A stretch of 46,513 bases of DNA from a virus: positions 1 through 46,513 of IMG/VR virus record IMGVR_UViG_3300009081_000740. One strand, written 5' to 3'. Below the pieces are notes generated by a model. That model worked only from the letters and a program-made list of their open reading frames with translations. It did not search any database and was not told the origin of the DNA. The position numbers and the translations under genes were made by a program. Shown one piece after another: positions 8,595-17,059 of this stretch (within the stretch, counting starts at the first letter, position 1; each line of letters opens with the position of its first letter).

Positions 8595-9569
8595 GTGAAA
8601 AAGTTATTTGTTACGGATACTCATTTAGGTTTACAAAAATCATCTGACTTGTGGCATAATGTAACATTGAATCTTTTCAATGATATAAGAGATTATTGCT
8701 CAAGAAATAACATAACAGATATTATTCATTTAGGTGATTTCTTCCACGATAGAAAATCTTTAAATACAAAAACACAGGAAGTTGCACATACAATTGCAAG
8801 AATGTTTGAAGGTTATAAACTTTTTATAATTGTAGGTAATCACGATACCTATTTTAAAAATCAATTACACCCAACAACTCTTGAATTTCTCAAGAAATAT
8901 CCATGGATTTCAATTATAGATGAGGTAACTCATATTGATGAATTAACATTATGTCCTTGGGGTAAAATACCTCAATACCAAGGCGGTTATTGTTGTGGCC
9001 ATTTTGAGTTATCAGGTTTTCATATGAATAACTCATATGTATGTGAACATGGTATTGACCCCAAAATTTTAAAAGATTTTGAACATGTTTATTCCGGACA
9101 TTTTCATACACCATCAACTAAGGGAAACATAACATATCTTGGTTCCGCTTTTCCTCAATCATTTCACGATGTAAATTCACCACGAGGATATTATACATTT
9201 GATAATGGTGTATTAGAGTTCATTGAGTTCTTAGGTGCACCTAAATTTATAAAATGTAATACAAAAAATTTTGAATCGGTGGATTTAAAAGATAATATAG
9301 TAAAATTGACATTTTTAGAAGATTATGGAACTGTTAAGAATCAAAAGATTATTGATAAAGTAAATTCATTGAATCCACTGAAGTTGGATGTAAATTTTGA
9401 AAAAATAACAACAGATGATAATGAAAAACTGGTGTTAGATGCATTTGAATTACCTGAACATAAAGATATTATAAAGAAATATGTTGAAAATGTTGAAAAA
9501 TTACCAACTAACATCAATAAAGACTTATTAGTAAAAATGATGTATAAGTTAATGGAGGAAATACAATGA
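8595..9569 (+). CDS. sbcD: gp47/SbcD-like (Mre11-type) recombination nuclease subunit
   Basis: A metallophosphoesterase of the Mre11/SbcD/T4 gp47 family, which partners with an SbcC/gp46 ATPase to resect DNA ends for recombination-dependent replication and repair. Motifs are D8-x-H10 (TDTHLG), G47-D48 (LGDFFHDR), G81-N82-H83-D84, a GHFE about residue 136, and a GHFHTP block near 170 that gives the last metal ligands. At 324 aa it matches phage gp47 more than the longer bacterial SbcD. The start is a GTG with an AAAGGAG SD about 8 bases upstream; no ATG fits better. The gp46-like partner is at 10923, separated by four small genes. Confidence 0.92.
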   Translation: MKKLFVTDTHLGLQKSSDLWHNVTLNLFNDIRDYCSRNNITDIIHLGDFFHDRKSLNTKTQEVAHTIARMFEGYKLFIIVGNHDTYFKNQLHPTTLEFLKKYPWISIIDEVTHIDELTLCPWGKIPQYQGGYCCGHFELSGFHMNNSYVCEHGIDPKILKDFEHVYSGHFHTPSTKGNITYLGSAFPQSFHDVNSPRGYYTFDNGVLEFIEFLGAPKFIKCNTKNFESVDLKDNIVKLTFLEDYGTVKNQKIIDKVNSLNPLKLDVNFEKITTDDNEKLVLDAFELPEHKDIIKKYVENVEKLPTNINKDLLVKMMYKLMEEIQ

Positions 9570-9835
9570 GTAGTTTACCTGAAATGACAGGTGGTGTTGA
9601 TCTTTCTAATTTAAAAGATGGTTGGTTTGAATTAAATTTAGAACAAAATGATTACTGTTTATATGGTGATTTTTGTGGAATTGATAAAAATACAAGTGGC
9701 AGATTATGCATATATTGTATATATAGAAAACAACTTGATATACCAAAAATGATAAAATGTAAAATGAAAGAAAAACATGAGAAATTAGAAAAAGAAAAAT
9801 TAGAAAGAGAAGAATTGATGCATGTACAGGTGTGA
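9566..9835 (+). CDS. Small Cys-rich, probably zinc-binding protein (89 aa)
   Basis: I do not recognise the family. Visible are four cysteines, C31-x5-C37-x10-C48-x2-C51, that could coordinate one zinc, followed by a highly charged Lys/Glu helix (roughly residues 62-82) likely to form a short coiled coil. The gene starts in an ATGA overlap with the gp47-like gene and so is probably co-translated with it. A role as an accessory factor of the recombination complex is possible but is only inferred from position. Confidence 0.7.
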   Translation: MSSLPEMTGGVDLSNLKDGWFELNLEQNDYCLYGDFCGIDKNTSGRLCIYCIYRKQLDIPKMIKCKMKEKHEKLEKEKLEREELMHVQV

Positions 9836-9847
9836 GGAGATAATAAA

Positions 9848-10273
9848 ATGAGTGATACAATTGTGGTGGTTAGAAAACCAAATCCAGATTTATTTGATGG
9901 ACCAGATGCAATAAAAATTCAATTTCTTAAACCAATTTTTGAAGATGATTTTATGGAAAGAGGAATGTTAGCGTGGTTTATAAGATATGAGTGGGATAAT
10001 AAATCAGATTGCTATGCATTATATTTTGATTTTGAAGATTTTGAAAATTATAATAAAAAATATTTTACAGAGTCATATTTTGAAAATATTGATACAAAGA
10101 AGTTGGTTGAAAAAGGTCATCCAAAGAAATCACTATGGACAGCATTAGAAGCAGGTTATTATAAACCTAAAATGAGAACATATCTTTCATTACCTAATGA
10201 TGAAAGGGATGATAAGAAATTTAAACAATATTTATTGGAATATATAACACCGATATATCTTAAAGAAATTTAA
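9848..10273 (+). CDS. Hypothetical protein (141 aa)
   Basis: Not recognised. It is a soluble, acidic and aromatic-rich protein (LYFDFEDFENY region) with no membrane segment, no Cys cluster and no nucleotide-binding motif. A GAGGAGA site (9835-9841) lies a few bases before the ATG, supporting the start. It belongs to the run of small genes between the gp47- and gp46-like genes and is probably in the same transcript. Confidence 0.65.
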   Translation: MSDTIVVVRKPNPDLFDGPDAIKIQFLKPIFEDDFMERGMLAWFIRYEWDNKSDCYALYFDFEDFENYNKKYFTESYFENIDTKKLVEKGHPKKSLWTALEAGYYKPKMRTYLSLPNDERDDKKFKQYLLEYITPIYLKEI

Positions 10274-10304
10274 ACAATATTAAAAATAGAAAGGTAGAAA
10301 TAAA

Positions 10305-10778
10305 ATGGGTAGATTTGTAGATGCTGATGAGGATGTAACTAATGTTGTAAGTGCTGTGAGAGAACAATATTTTCCTGAACTTGCAAGTGCTGAAATAAAA
10401 GTTATTATGGACCAAAAGAAACGAATGTCAGGTGGTAAAATTGTTCTTGGTAGAATGAAGAAAACCAATGAACTTGAAAGACACCTTAGTGCAAATGAAA
10501 CAGGTACACAAGAAGGTTATGATTATATAATGTATCTTGATGAGTTGACTTGGAATCTTTCTGACCCAGATCAACGAAAGAAACTTGTAAGACATGAGTT
10601 GAGACATTGTGAAGTTGACAATGAATCAAACACAACTCCTTATAAGGTAAAAGGACATGATATTGAAGACTTTGAAGATGAAATTCGCTTAAATGCTGAT
10701 GACCCAGGTTGGGCAAATAGATTGGGTGAATTAGTTAAACTTGAGTATGAAGCAGAAGCTGAGAGAAGGAGAGGTTAA
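10305..10778 (+). CDS. Putative phage metallopeptidase (HExxH)
   Basis: A 157-aa protein with a zincin-type H97-E-L-R-H101 in the context LVRHELRHCEVD, preceded by a hydrophobic strand and a LDELTW segment. This matches my memory of the small putative phage metallopeptidases encoded in many tailed-phage genomes. Their substrates are not established. The third zinc ligand is not certain; H119 or a downstream acid (residues 121-126, DIEDFED) are candidates. The C-terminus is a charged helix (EYEAEAERRRG). Start ATG has AGAAAGG upstream. The next, very small gene follows after one base. Confidence 0.72.
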   Translation: MGRFVDADEDVTNVVSAVREQYFPELASAEIKVIMDQKKRMSGGKIVLGRMKKTNELERHLSANETGTQEGYDYIMYLDELTWNLSDPDQRKKLVRHELRHCEVDNESNTTPYKVKGHDIEDFEDEIRLNADDPGWANRLGELVKLEYEAEAERRRG

Positions 10779-10779
10779 T

Positions 10780-10908
10780 ATGTTTAGTTGGTTGTGGGGT
10801 TGTATAGTATTGTTTTTGAAATGTTCATTGGGTGGTATGTTATTGTCTATACCATTTGGAATAATATGGTTAATTATATTTTATTTTATTTTAAAAAATA
10901 ATATTTAA
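10780..10908 (+). CDS. 42-aa predicted membrane protein
   Basis: A short frame with an excellent SD (AAGGAGAGG about 8 bases upstream). It encodes 42 residues beginning MFSWLWGC and ending LKNNI, and is almost entirely hydrophobic, with one or two membrane segments (about residues 5-13 and 20-38). Position directly between the metallopeptidase and the gp46-like gene resembles small lysis or membrane peptides in phages, but no function can be assigned. Confidence 0.55.
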   Translation: MFSWLWGCIVLFLKCSLGGMLLSIPFGIIWLIIFYFILKNNI

Positions 10909-10922
10909 AAGTAGGTTATAAT

Positions 10923-13133
10923 ATGTTAAGTTTGGACTACATTAAATTTAAAAACTTTTTATCTTTTGGAAATAGATTACAAGAAATACCAATTTTAAAT
11001 GGTGTGAATATTGTATTAGGACATGACAAAGATAAAGATAAATCAAATGGAGCAGGGAAAAGTTCTTTTCTTGAGACTATTCCCTTTGCTCTATATGGTC
11101 AAATTCATAAAGATGTGAAACAAGAAGATATTATCAATTGGAAAAACCGAAAAGATTGTTATGTTGAGTTAGGTTTTTCTAAAGGTGATAAAAGATATAT
11201 TGTAAAACGAGGTATGAAACCTAAAGTTTTTGATATTTATGAAAATGATATTCTATTGGATAAACCAGCACACTCAAAAGATTATCAAGTAATATTGGAA
11301 AATATTATAGGTTTGAATTTTCAGACATTTATGTCATTGGTTCATACAAATATAAACTCATCAACACCTGTGTTGGCAATGAGTAAACCAGATAAAAGAA
11401 AATTTATAGAAAAAATATTTGGTCTTGAATTATATGGACTCCTTAATGAGTTATCTAATACAAAGTTAAAATGTTTAAATGATAACATAAGAGAGTTTTC
11501 AATTAAAATTGATAGTAATGCTGTTAGGTATAATGAAATAACATCAACAATAAAATCTTTAGAATTGAAGGTTAATCAAAATAGTAGAACCAGTATTGAA
11601 TTGACTGAAAAAGAAGAAACACTAAATTCATTGAAAGAAAAATTTGAAAATGGTAAAGAAGAATTGTATGATATAAAAGAAGATTTATTGGTAAAAGAGA
11701 GTGATATAGCCAGAATAAATCTAATAATGAATAACATTAAGAATAAGAATATCAATACAATAAATTACAAGATTTTACCACCGATAAATTCACGATATAA
11801 GATATTATTGGAATCAAAAAAACAGTATGATGATTTAAAAGATCAAATTTTAGAATTGGAAAAATTAAAGACTGAATATGAATCATCTTCAAATGTCAAT
11901 ATATTGATAAGTAATAAGATTGGAGAAGTATCAAAAAATGAAGAAGAAAGAATATCTTTAAAAGATAAGTGGATGAGTATTGAGCATATAATAATAAACC
12001 TTAATAAAGATATAAATTCAATAAATTCAAAGATAACTTCACTACAAAAAGATGCGGTGTGTCCTACTTGTGGTCAAAAAATAAAAGATGTTCCTGTTGA
12101 GCAAATAGAAATATTAAAAAATGAAATTGAAGAAAAGAAAAATGCTATACCCTCTGTTGAACGGGAATTAATAAACCTTAAAAAACAAGTAAAGGACAGT
12201 GAAGATTTTATAGATGATTTAAAAAACGAGAGAGATAAGTTAAGAAATGTTTATAGATTTATGTTAAACATAGAGAATAAGTTATCTAATGTAGTTGAGA
12301 TAAAAGAAAGTGATTTGGAATTATTAGTTAAGAAACAGTCAAAATATGATAGGGTTATAAAGAGATTAAATGTTATATCAGATAAATTAAACTCTAATAA
12401 ATTAACTAAAATCAAAAGTATGAATCTTCTTGAAGAAAGAAAGAGTATAATTGAAAGTGAAATCAAGAAGATGGATGATATACGAAATGATATAAAATTT
12501 TTAAAAGAAAAAATAAAATTAGAAGAAGATAACAAAAAAGAAATGGTTGAGTTGTTAGATAAACAAAAAGCCATTTTAGGTACAATAGAAACTGATAATA
12601 AAAATTATAAATCTATGATTGATGCTAAAACCAAGATGATTGATTATCTTGACGCCATTAAATGGGTTTGCAAAGATGAGAATATTAAAAAGTTTGCTAT
12701 ATCATATAAAATGCCATATCTTAATGGTAGAGTAAATCATTATTTATCAGAGGTGGGTTATGGTTTTTATGCAATAATTGATAAGTGGTTAGATACTATA
12801 ATAAAAGCACCTGGTATACCGAATGGAAGTTATGGTTCATTATCTGGTGGTGAAGCAAGAGGTATTGACCTGGCATTACAATTCGCAATTCATGATATTG
12901 CACGTTTACAATCTGGTATATGGCCTGATACCATAGTTATGGATGAAGTACTTGACAGTAGTATTGATGGTAGAGGTATTGAAAAAATAATGGGTATAAT
13001 AAAAGCAAAACAAATAGAACAAAATAATAAAATATTTATTATATCACATAGAGAAGAAATGGACCAGTTTGAACCAGATAATATTTATTTTGTAGAAAAA
13101 TCAGATGGATATTCAAAGGTGGTAGTAAAATGA
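10923..13133 (+). CDS. sbcC: gp46/SbcC-like (Rad50-type) recombination ATPase
   Basis: A 736-aa SMC-like ATPase, partner of the gp47-like nuclease. Walker A is N42-G-A-G-K46-S-S in a loop made longer by a DKDKDK stretch just before it. Two long Lys/Glu coiled-coil arms (about 170-370 and 395-580) flank a zinc-hook C380-P-T-C383. The ABC signature LSGGE is at 640-644, Walker B with MDE at 673-675, followed by a D-loop (LDSS) and the H-loop ISHRE near the C-terminus. All parts of a functional Rad50-type enzyme are present. The SD is weak (TAGG). The end overlaps the next gene by 4 bases. Confidence 0.93.
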   Translation: MLSLDYIKFKNFLSFGNRLQEIPILNGVNIVLGHDKDKDKSNGAGKSSFLETIPFALYGQIHKDVKQEDIINWKNRKDCYVELGFSKGDKRYIVKRGMKPKVFDIYENDILLDKPAHSKDYQVILENIIGLNFQTFMSLVHTNINSSTPVLAMSKPDKRKFIEKIFGLELYGLLNELSNTKLKCLNDNIREFSIKIDSNAVRYNEITSTIKSLELKVNQNSRTSIELTEKEETLNSLKEKFENGKEELYDIKEDLLVKESDIARINLIMNNIKNKNINTINYKILPPINSRYKILLESKKQYDDLKDQILELEKLKTEYESSSNVNILISNKIGEVSKNEEERISLKDKWMSIEHIIINLNKDINSINSKITSLQKDAVCPTCGQKIKDVPVEQIEILKNEIEEKKNAIPSVERELINLKKQVKDSEDFIDDLKNERDKLRNVYRFMLNIENKLSNVVEIKESDLELLVKKQSKYDRVIKRLNVISDKLNSNKLTKIKSMNLLEERKSIIESEIKKMDDIRNDIKFLKEKIKLEEDNKKEMVELLDKQKAILGTIETDNKNYKSMIDAKTKMIDYLDAIKWVCKDENIKKFAISYKMPYLNGRVNHYLSEVGYGFYAIIDKWLDTIIKAPGIPNGSYGSLSGGEARGIDLALQFAIHDIARLQSGIWPDTIVMDEVLDSSIDGRGIEKIMGIIKAKQIEQNNKIFIISHREEMDQFEPDNIYFVEKSDGYSKVVVK

Positions 13134-13519
13134 TAAGATGTTTATTTAATATACATAAATGGATAAGAGATTCTGAACTTGAAGATGAGTGGGGTATGGA
13201 TGCCTCTTATTATTGTAAAAGATGCGGTTTAATAAAGCAAATTACATTTAGCGGTAATACCTATAAGTTATATAGGTATTACCGTGAATGGTTAAAAACT
13301 GCTGGTTGGGGTGTTATGATTGGATATGATACCGTATTTGCAAAGTCAGTTGATGAATTTAAAAATGATAAACCAGAAAATTGTTATATATATGAAAATG
13401 ATATAAGAACAAGAAATTTTAAATTTGGTTATTATCTTTTTGTAAAAATTGTAGAACCAAAACATTTACATAAAAGTAATGATGAGTTATCTAAAATATA
13501 TGGAATGATAAAAGATTAA
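13130..13519 (+). CDS. Small protein with N-terminal zinc-binding C/H-K-W...CxxC motif (129 aa)
   Basis: The N-terminus has C4-x4-H9-K-W, then C29-x2-C32-G, a probable zinc-binding arrangement seen in small prophage proteins of the DUF1660 type (C..HKW..C..CG). The rest is a basic, Tyr-rich domain of unknown function. It starts in an ATGA overlap with the gp46-like gene. No enzymatic motif is seen. It could bind nucleic acid. Confidence 0.6.
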   Translation: MIRCLFNIHKWIRDSELEDEWGMDASYYCKRCGLIKQITFSGNTYKLYRYYREWLKTAGWGVMIGYDTVFAKSVDEFKNDKPENCYIYENDIRTRNFKFGYYLFVKIVEPKHLHKSNDELSKIYGMIKD

Positions 13520-13522
13520 AAG

Positions 13523-13876
13523 ATGAAAATATCGTATTGGGTAATTGAAAATCCAAAAGAAAATGTTTGTATAATTTTAAAACAAAGTTTTAATGGTGCC
13601 TCATTTGTTAATTTTGTTTCAGAACTTGAAAGTATAATTAAAAATATTGTATTGGCAGTGGTTTTTGAAAACCAATTTAAGGCTCTTTTAAGACTGGATA
13701 ATGATACAAAAATTTATATAATAAAAGAAACATTATCGGAAGAATTTTTTAGGGGTAGAAGATTTTCTGCTTTATTTTTTCAAAGAGGCATTGATGATCA
13801 TAATTTATGTATTGCGGCATCGTGTTTAGACCCGATAAAAGGATATATGGTTCAAGAATTTATTTTAAAAGAATAA
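13523..13876 (+). CDS. Hypothetical protein (117 aa)
   Basis: Not recognised. It is predicted soluble with alternating strands and helices (for example residues about 36-48 NIVLAVVFENQF). It follows its upstream neighbour after 3 bases with a weak AAAGATG context, so it is probably co-translated. It is the last gene before the promoter at 13880. Confidence 0.55.
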   Translation: MKISYWVIENPKENVCIILKQSFNGASFVNFVSELESIIKNIVLAVVFENQFKALLRLDNDTKIYIIKETLSEEFFRGRRFSALFFQRGIDDHNLCIAASCLDPIKGYMVQEFILKE

Positions 13877-13879
13877 ATG

Positions 13880-13907
13880 TTTACTTTTTTGCTTTTTATG
13901 ATATAAT
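13880..13907 (+). promoter_or_regulatory. Sigma70-like promoter ahead of the uvsX-like operon
   Basis: TTTACT (13880-13885) and TATAAT (13902-13907) with 16-base spacing lie in the gap between 13876 and 13929. As at 8531, the -35 hexamer is preceded by AATG-T so that TGTTTAC is shared. It would drive the small gene at 13929 and the recombinase at 14103. Confidence 0.65.
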
Positions 13908-13928
13908 TATAGATAATTGGGTGTAGAA

Positions 13929-14102
13929 ATGTTTGATGATTTAATTAAAGAAAAAGAAGAAGATAGAATGGTTTATTGCACTATAACAGGCAGATATAGG
14001 TATTTGTTTGATGGTTATAAAAGGTGCAGACATTGGAATGAATATGGATGTGATAAGTATTTGGTAGGTGGAAATTTTAATTGTAGTATAGAGGAGAATT
14101 GA
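13929..14102 (+). CDS. Small Cys-containing protein (57 aa)
   Basis: The 57-aa product starts MFDDLIKEKEE and has Cys at YCTITG, RCRHW, GCDKY and FNCS, possibly a small metal-binding fold. I chose the ATG at 13929: a TTG at 13917 in the same frame would sit only about 10 bases past the promoter's -10. It is directly upstream of the uvsX-like ATG with no spacer, and its last codons contain the GAGGAG that serves as the SD of uvsX. Function unknown. Confidence 0.55.
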   Translation: MFDDLIKEKEEDRMVYCTITGRYRYLFDGYKRCRHWNEYGCDKYLVGGNFNCSIEEN

Positions 14103-15254
14103 ATGAATTTTGATGAGTTGAAAAAAAGTATTGATAAAAATGTGAAAGGAGTTCATTGTTCAGTTTTATCTGAGTCAGATATAGCAACAAATAGATTTTG
14201 GGTAAGAACGCCTGCTTTAGATTTAAACAGAATACTTTCAGGTTCCCTGTATAAAGGTATTCAGTCAAGAAATCTGGTAGGCATTGTTGGTCCTGAGCAT
14301 ACAATGAAATCATCTTTTATGATTCTATGTATGGTTGAGGCTCAAAAAGAAGGTAAATCTGTTATTATAATTGATACAGAGGGTGGTATAAGTGCTGAGT
14401 TTTGTGAAAGATGGGGTTTGGACTCAACAAAGGCATTTCTGATATATACTCCTTGGATTGATAGAGTAAAATCTGTAATTGCTCAAATAAAAGATTCAAA
14501 TGAAACAGATTTAATTATAGGATTGGATTCTGTTGGTGGTTTAGATAGATATAAATCTTTTGAAGATGCTCAAAAAGGTGACCCAAAAGCAGACCAAGGT
14601 TTACTTCAAAAAGAAATAAGAAGTATGTTGAAACTTCTTCTTAATATCTGTGTTGGTCAAAACAGTATAGGTATATGTACAGGACATGTTTATGGTATGC
14701 CAAGTTCAGTTCCTATGCCTGACCAAATTGGTGGTGGTAAAGCAATGAGATTGTTTCCATCTGTTTTAATATCATTGAAGAAAAAACAATTGGAAGAAAA
14801 TGGTGTTATTGTTGGTAATGAAATAGTAGCCACAACAATTAAAAATAGAATGTATCCACCATTTCAAAAAGCACTGGTACATTTAAATTATACAGATGGT
14901 ATTCAACCATATGCTGGCTTGATTGAGTTAGGTGAAAAAGCAGGTTTAATTGAAAAGACAGGCTCATGGTATAAAATAAAAGAAACGGGTGAAAGTTTAG
15001 GTCAAGGGTCAACAAAGGCTATGGAAGCATTTGAAAATCATCCAGAATTTTTAGAGAAGATTGATAACTTTCTAAAAGATACAGGATATTCAACAATTTC
15101 AGATGAGATAAAAGAAGCAGAAGAATTGGTGTTGAAACAATTAGGACCTCAAAAAGAATTTGTAAGTGAAGATGTGGATATAGATATAGAAGTTAATACC
15201 ATAACAGAACCAGAAGAAAAGAAAGTAAAAAAGATAAAAAAGAGTAAATCTTAA
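14103..15254 (+). CDS. uvsX: RecA/UvsX-family recombinase
   Basis: RecA-type recombinases form filaments on single-stranded DNA and drive strand exchange. The P-loop is G63-P-E-H-T-M68-K69-S70: the glycine before the lysine is methionine. T4 UvsX, as I recall it, also lacks that glycine (phenylalanine), so this is a feature of the UvsX group rather than damage. Walker-B-like LIIGLDSVGG follows, then a conserved IGGGKAMR segment, and a GESLGQGSTKA block that matches the SYKGEKIGQG region of RecA. The tail is rich in Lys and Glu (last ~20 residues), as expected for the regulatory C-terminus. A GAGGAG SD precedes the ATG. Confidence 0.93.
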   Translation: MNFDELKKSIDKNVKGVHCSVLSESDIATNRFWVRTPALDLNRILSGSLYKGIQSRNLVGIVGPEHTMKSSFMILCMVEAQKEGKSVIIIDTEGGISAEFCERWGLDSTKAFLIYTPWIDRVKSVIAQIKDSNETDLIIGLDSVGGLDRYKSFEDAQKGDPKADQGLLQKEIRSMLKLLLNICVGQNSIGICTGHVYGMPSSVPMPDQIGGGKAMRLFPSVLISLKKKQLEENGVIVGNEIVATTIKNRMYPPFQKALVHLNYTDGIQPYAGLIELGEKAGLIEKTGSWYKIKETGESLGQGSTKAMEAFENHPEFLEKIDNFLKDTGYSTISDEIKEAEELVLKQLGPQKEFVSEDVDIDIEVNTITEPEEKKVKKIKKSKS

Positions 15255-15270
15255 TAGGAGAAATTTGTTA

Positions 15271-16275
15271 ATGACTAAAAAAATTATAATAACAGGTGGA
15301 TGTGGTTTTATAGGTCACCATGTAGTTGAGCACTTTTTAAAAAATACTGATTGGAAAATTGATATTTTTGATAGAATGACATATGCATCTGGTGGTCTAA
15401 TTAGAATTAGAGATATTGATGTTTTTGAAAAAGATAGTGGTAGAATAAATTTTTACGCTCTTGATATTACAAGACCAATATCATACGGTATTTTACAAGA
15501 ATGTGGTGATGTTGATTATATATTACATATGGCAGCAGAAACTCATGTTGATAATTCAATAACTGACCCAATGAAGTTTGTATATTCAAATGTTGTTGGA
15601 ACAGGTAATATGTTAGATTTTGCAAGACAATGTGGTGATTTAAAAGGTTTTTGTTATTTCTCAACTGATGAAGTATTTGGACCCGCACCAGAAGGTGTGT
15701 TATATAAAGAATGGGATAGATATAATAGTACAAACCCATATTCCGCAACAAAGGCTGGAGCCGAACAACTTTGTTTATCTTATATGAATACTTATAAACT
15801 TCCGGGTTTTATTATAAGATGTATGAATGTGTTTGGTGAAAGACAACACCCCGAAAAATTCATTCCTATGATAATTCGCAAAGTAAAAGAAGGTGATGTG
15901 GTTACAATACATTCAAATAAAGAAAAAACAAAATCAGGTTCTCGTTTTTATATTCATGCAAGAAATGTTGCCAATGCAGTTCATTTCTTATTGGATAAAT
16001 TTGAACAAAGAGAGTTTTATAATATTGTAGGTGAAAAAGAGTTGTCAAATTTGGAATTGGCCCAAACAATAGCCAAAATAATGAATAAAGAATTAAAATA
16101 TGACATGGTTGATTTTCATAGTTCAAGACCTGGACACGATCTAAGATACTCCTTGGATGGTTCAAAAATGGCATCAATGGGTTGGATTGTACCAAAAACC
16201 ATTGATAAATCATTGGAAAAAGTTGTTGATTGGACTTTAAAAAATGAAAAATGGTTATATTTAGGGGGATTTTAA
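15271..16275 (+). CDS. dTDP-glucose 4,6-dehydratase-like (RmlB-type) SDR enzyme
   Basis: An extended short-chain dehydrogenase of 335 aa. NAD-binding G9-G-C-G-F-I-G15; the RmlB-type active-site triplet S131-T-D-E (STDEVFG); catalytic Y157-x3-K161 in PYSATKAGAEQ; and an N-V-F-G-x-R-Q-x-P-E-K-F-I-P block typical of sugar-nucleotide 4,6-dehydratases. It would turn an NDP-hexose into the 4-keto-6-deoxy intermediate that is the entry point for amino- and deoxy-sugars, which suits the DegT aminotransferase encoded on the other strand at 28202. The ATG at 15271 has AGGAG ten bases upstream; an in-frame TTG at 15265 is less likely. GDP- or CDP-sugars cannot be excluded as substrates. Confidence 0.88.
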   Translation: MTKKIIITGGCGFIGHHVVEHFLKNTDWKIDIFDRMTYASGGLIRIRDIDVFEKDSGRINFYALDITRPISYGILQECGDVDYILHMAAETHVDNSITDPMKFVYSNVVGTGNMLDFARQCGDLKGFCYFSTDEVFGPAPEGVLYKEWDRYNSTNPYSATKAGAEQLCLSYMNTYKLPGFIIRCMNVFGERQHPEKFIPMIIRKVKEGDVVTIHSNKEKTKSGSRFYIHARNVANAVHFLLDKFEQREFYNIVGEKELSNLELAQTIAKIMNKELKYDMVDFHSSRPGHDLRYSLDGSKMASMGWIVPKTIDKSLEKVVDWTLKNEKWLYLGGF

Positions 16276-16640
16276 TGATTAAATGTATAAATAGATGTGA
16301 ATTTCAACATTTTGAGGATGATGTATTTTATTGTAATTTATATGAAATTTATTTAAGTGCAATGATAAATGATAATAATAAAATAGAAGTTCATAGGTGT
16401 AGTAAATGTGTTAAAGAAGCGGTAATAGGAACAGATTCAAAGGATGAGTTTGTTAGAAAGATAAAACAACATCTTGGATGGTTAATGGATTCATTTTACT
16501 CTTTAAAAGATGATATGGAACAAGAAGTAACACACTTATATAGAATAATAAAGGATTTAGAAGAAGATGAAACTGTCTGTTTTTCAAAAACTATTGGTGA
16601 TAGAAGAAGACAATCAAATGACAAAACTGAGGAAATATGA
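16275..16640 (+). CDS. Cys-rich small protein (121 aa)
   Basis: Cysteines C4, C8, C20, C41 and C44 (CINRCEF, YCNLY, RCSKC) suggest a zinc-binding N-terminal half. The C-terminal half is a charged helix (about 55-95). The family is not recognised. The ATG at 16275 shares the A of the upstream TAA (TAATG) and follows an AGGGGGA site; an in-frame start at 16251 would lie inside the dehydratase gene. Confidence 0.6.
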   Translation: MIKCINRCEFQHFEDDVFYCNLYEIYLSAMINDNNKIEVHRCSKCVKEAVIGTDSKDEFVRKIKQHLGWLMDSFYSLKDDMEQEVTHLYRIIKDLEEDETVCFSKTIGDRRRQSNDKTEEI

Positions 16641-16653
16641 CCGATTTCTTTAC

Positions 16654-16657
16654 GGAG
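16654..16657 (+). promoter_or_regulatory. SD site that sets the start of the 39-aa gene
   Basis: GGAG lies five bases before the ATG at 16663. Longer in-frame starts at 16567 and 16618 fall inside the previous gene and have poorer SD sites, so this favours the short product. Confidence 0.5.
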
Positions 16658-16662
16658 TCAGT

Positions 16663-16782
16663 ATGATAGAACAAAAAGTATCAAAAGATGTAGGAAATGA
16701 GATAACTTACTATGAGGTGATCTCAAAAAAAGAAAATTCTGTTGAATATAAACCCATATATGATGTTATGGAAGAAGATTAG
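16663..16782 (+). CDS. Very small hypothetical protein (39 aa)
   Basis: Chosen start ATG 16663 (MIEQKV) with GGAG upstream. It yields an acidic, soluble 39-residue peptide ending MEEDx with a TAG stop. Starts at 16618 or 16567 are possible in the same frame but overlap the coding region of the upstream gene by 23 or 74 bases. Function unknown. Its last bases contribute the AGGAGG of the next gene. Confidence 0.45.
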   Translation: MIEQKVSKDVGNEITYYEVISKKENSVEYKPIYDVMEED

Positions 16783-16794
16783 GAGGATGTTTTA

Positions 16795-17058
16795 ATGGCT
16801 GATAAAGCAATTTTTATTTGGAGATTTGATTATGAAATGTCTGTTGATAGAGACACTACATGGACCGCTCATATAGCAGGCTATAATGAAGATCAATGTA
16901 GAGAATATTTACATAAGGTAGTTGGAGCAGGAACAAAGGTATCATCCATTAGTCAAATATGTAGATTGGATGCAATATCTGATGAATTTAGAGAAGTTAT
17001 TGTAGAAGCCGCTTCACCAAAAAGAAAAGGTCCAGGAAGACCACCAGCAAAGAAATAA
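16795..17058 (+). CDS. Small protein with C-terminal AT-hook (87 aa)
   Basis: The last residues read KRKGPGRPPAKK, a canonical AT-hook core (G-R-P flanked by basic residues) that inserts into the minor groove of AT-rich DNA. The first ~70 residues form a small domain with aromatic strands (FIWRFDYEM) of unknown fold. AGGAGG (16782-16787) gives one of the strongest SD sites in the window, so the protein may be abundant. In such an AT-rich genome it could act as a nucleoid-like or anchoring protein. Confidence 0.65.
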   Translation: MADKAIFIWRFDYEMSVDRDTTWTAHIAGYNEDQCREYLHKVVGAGTKVSSISQICRLDAISDEFREVIVEAASPKRKGPGRPPAKK

Positions 17059-17059
17059 T

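Noticed and set aside
10917-10922. TATAAT directly before the gp46-like ATG
   Set aside because: It touches the start codon, so it would need a leaderless transcript starting inside the gene; no -35 at 16-18 bases and AT-rich sequence makes it likely by chance.
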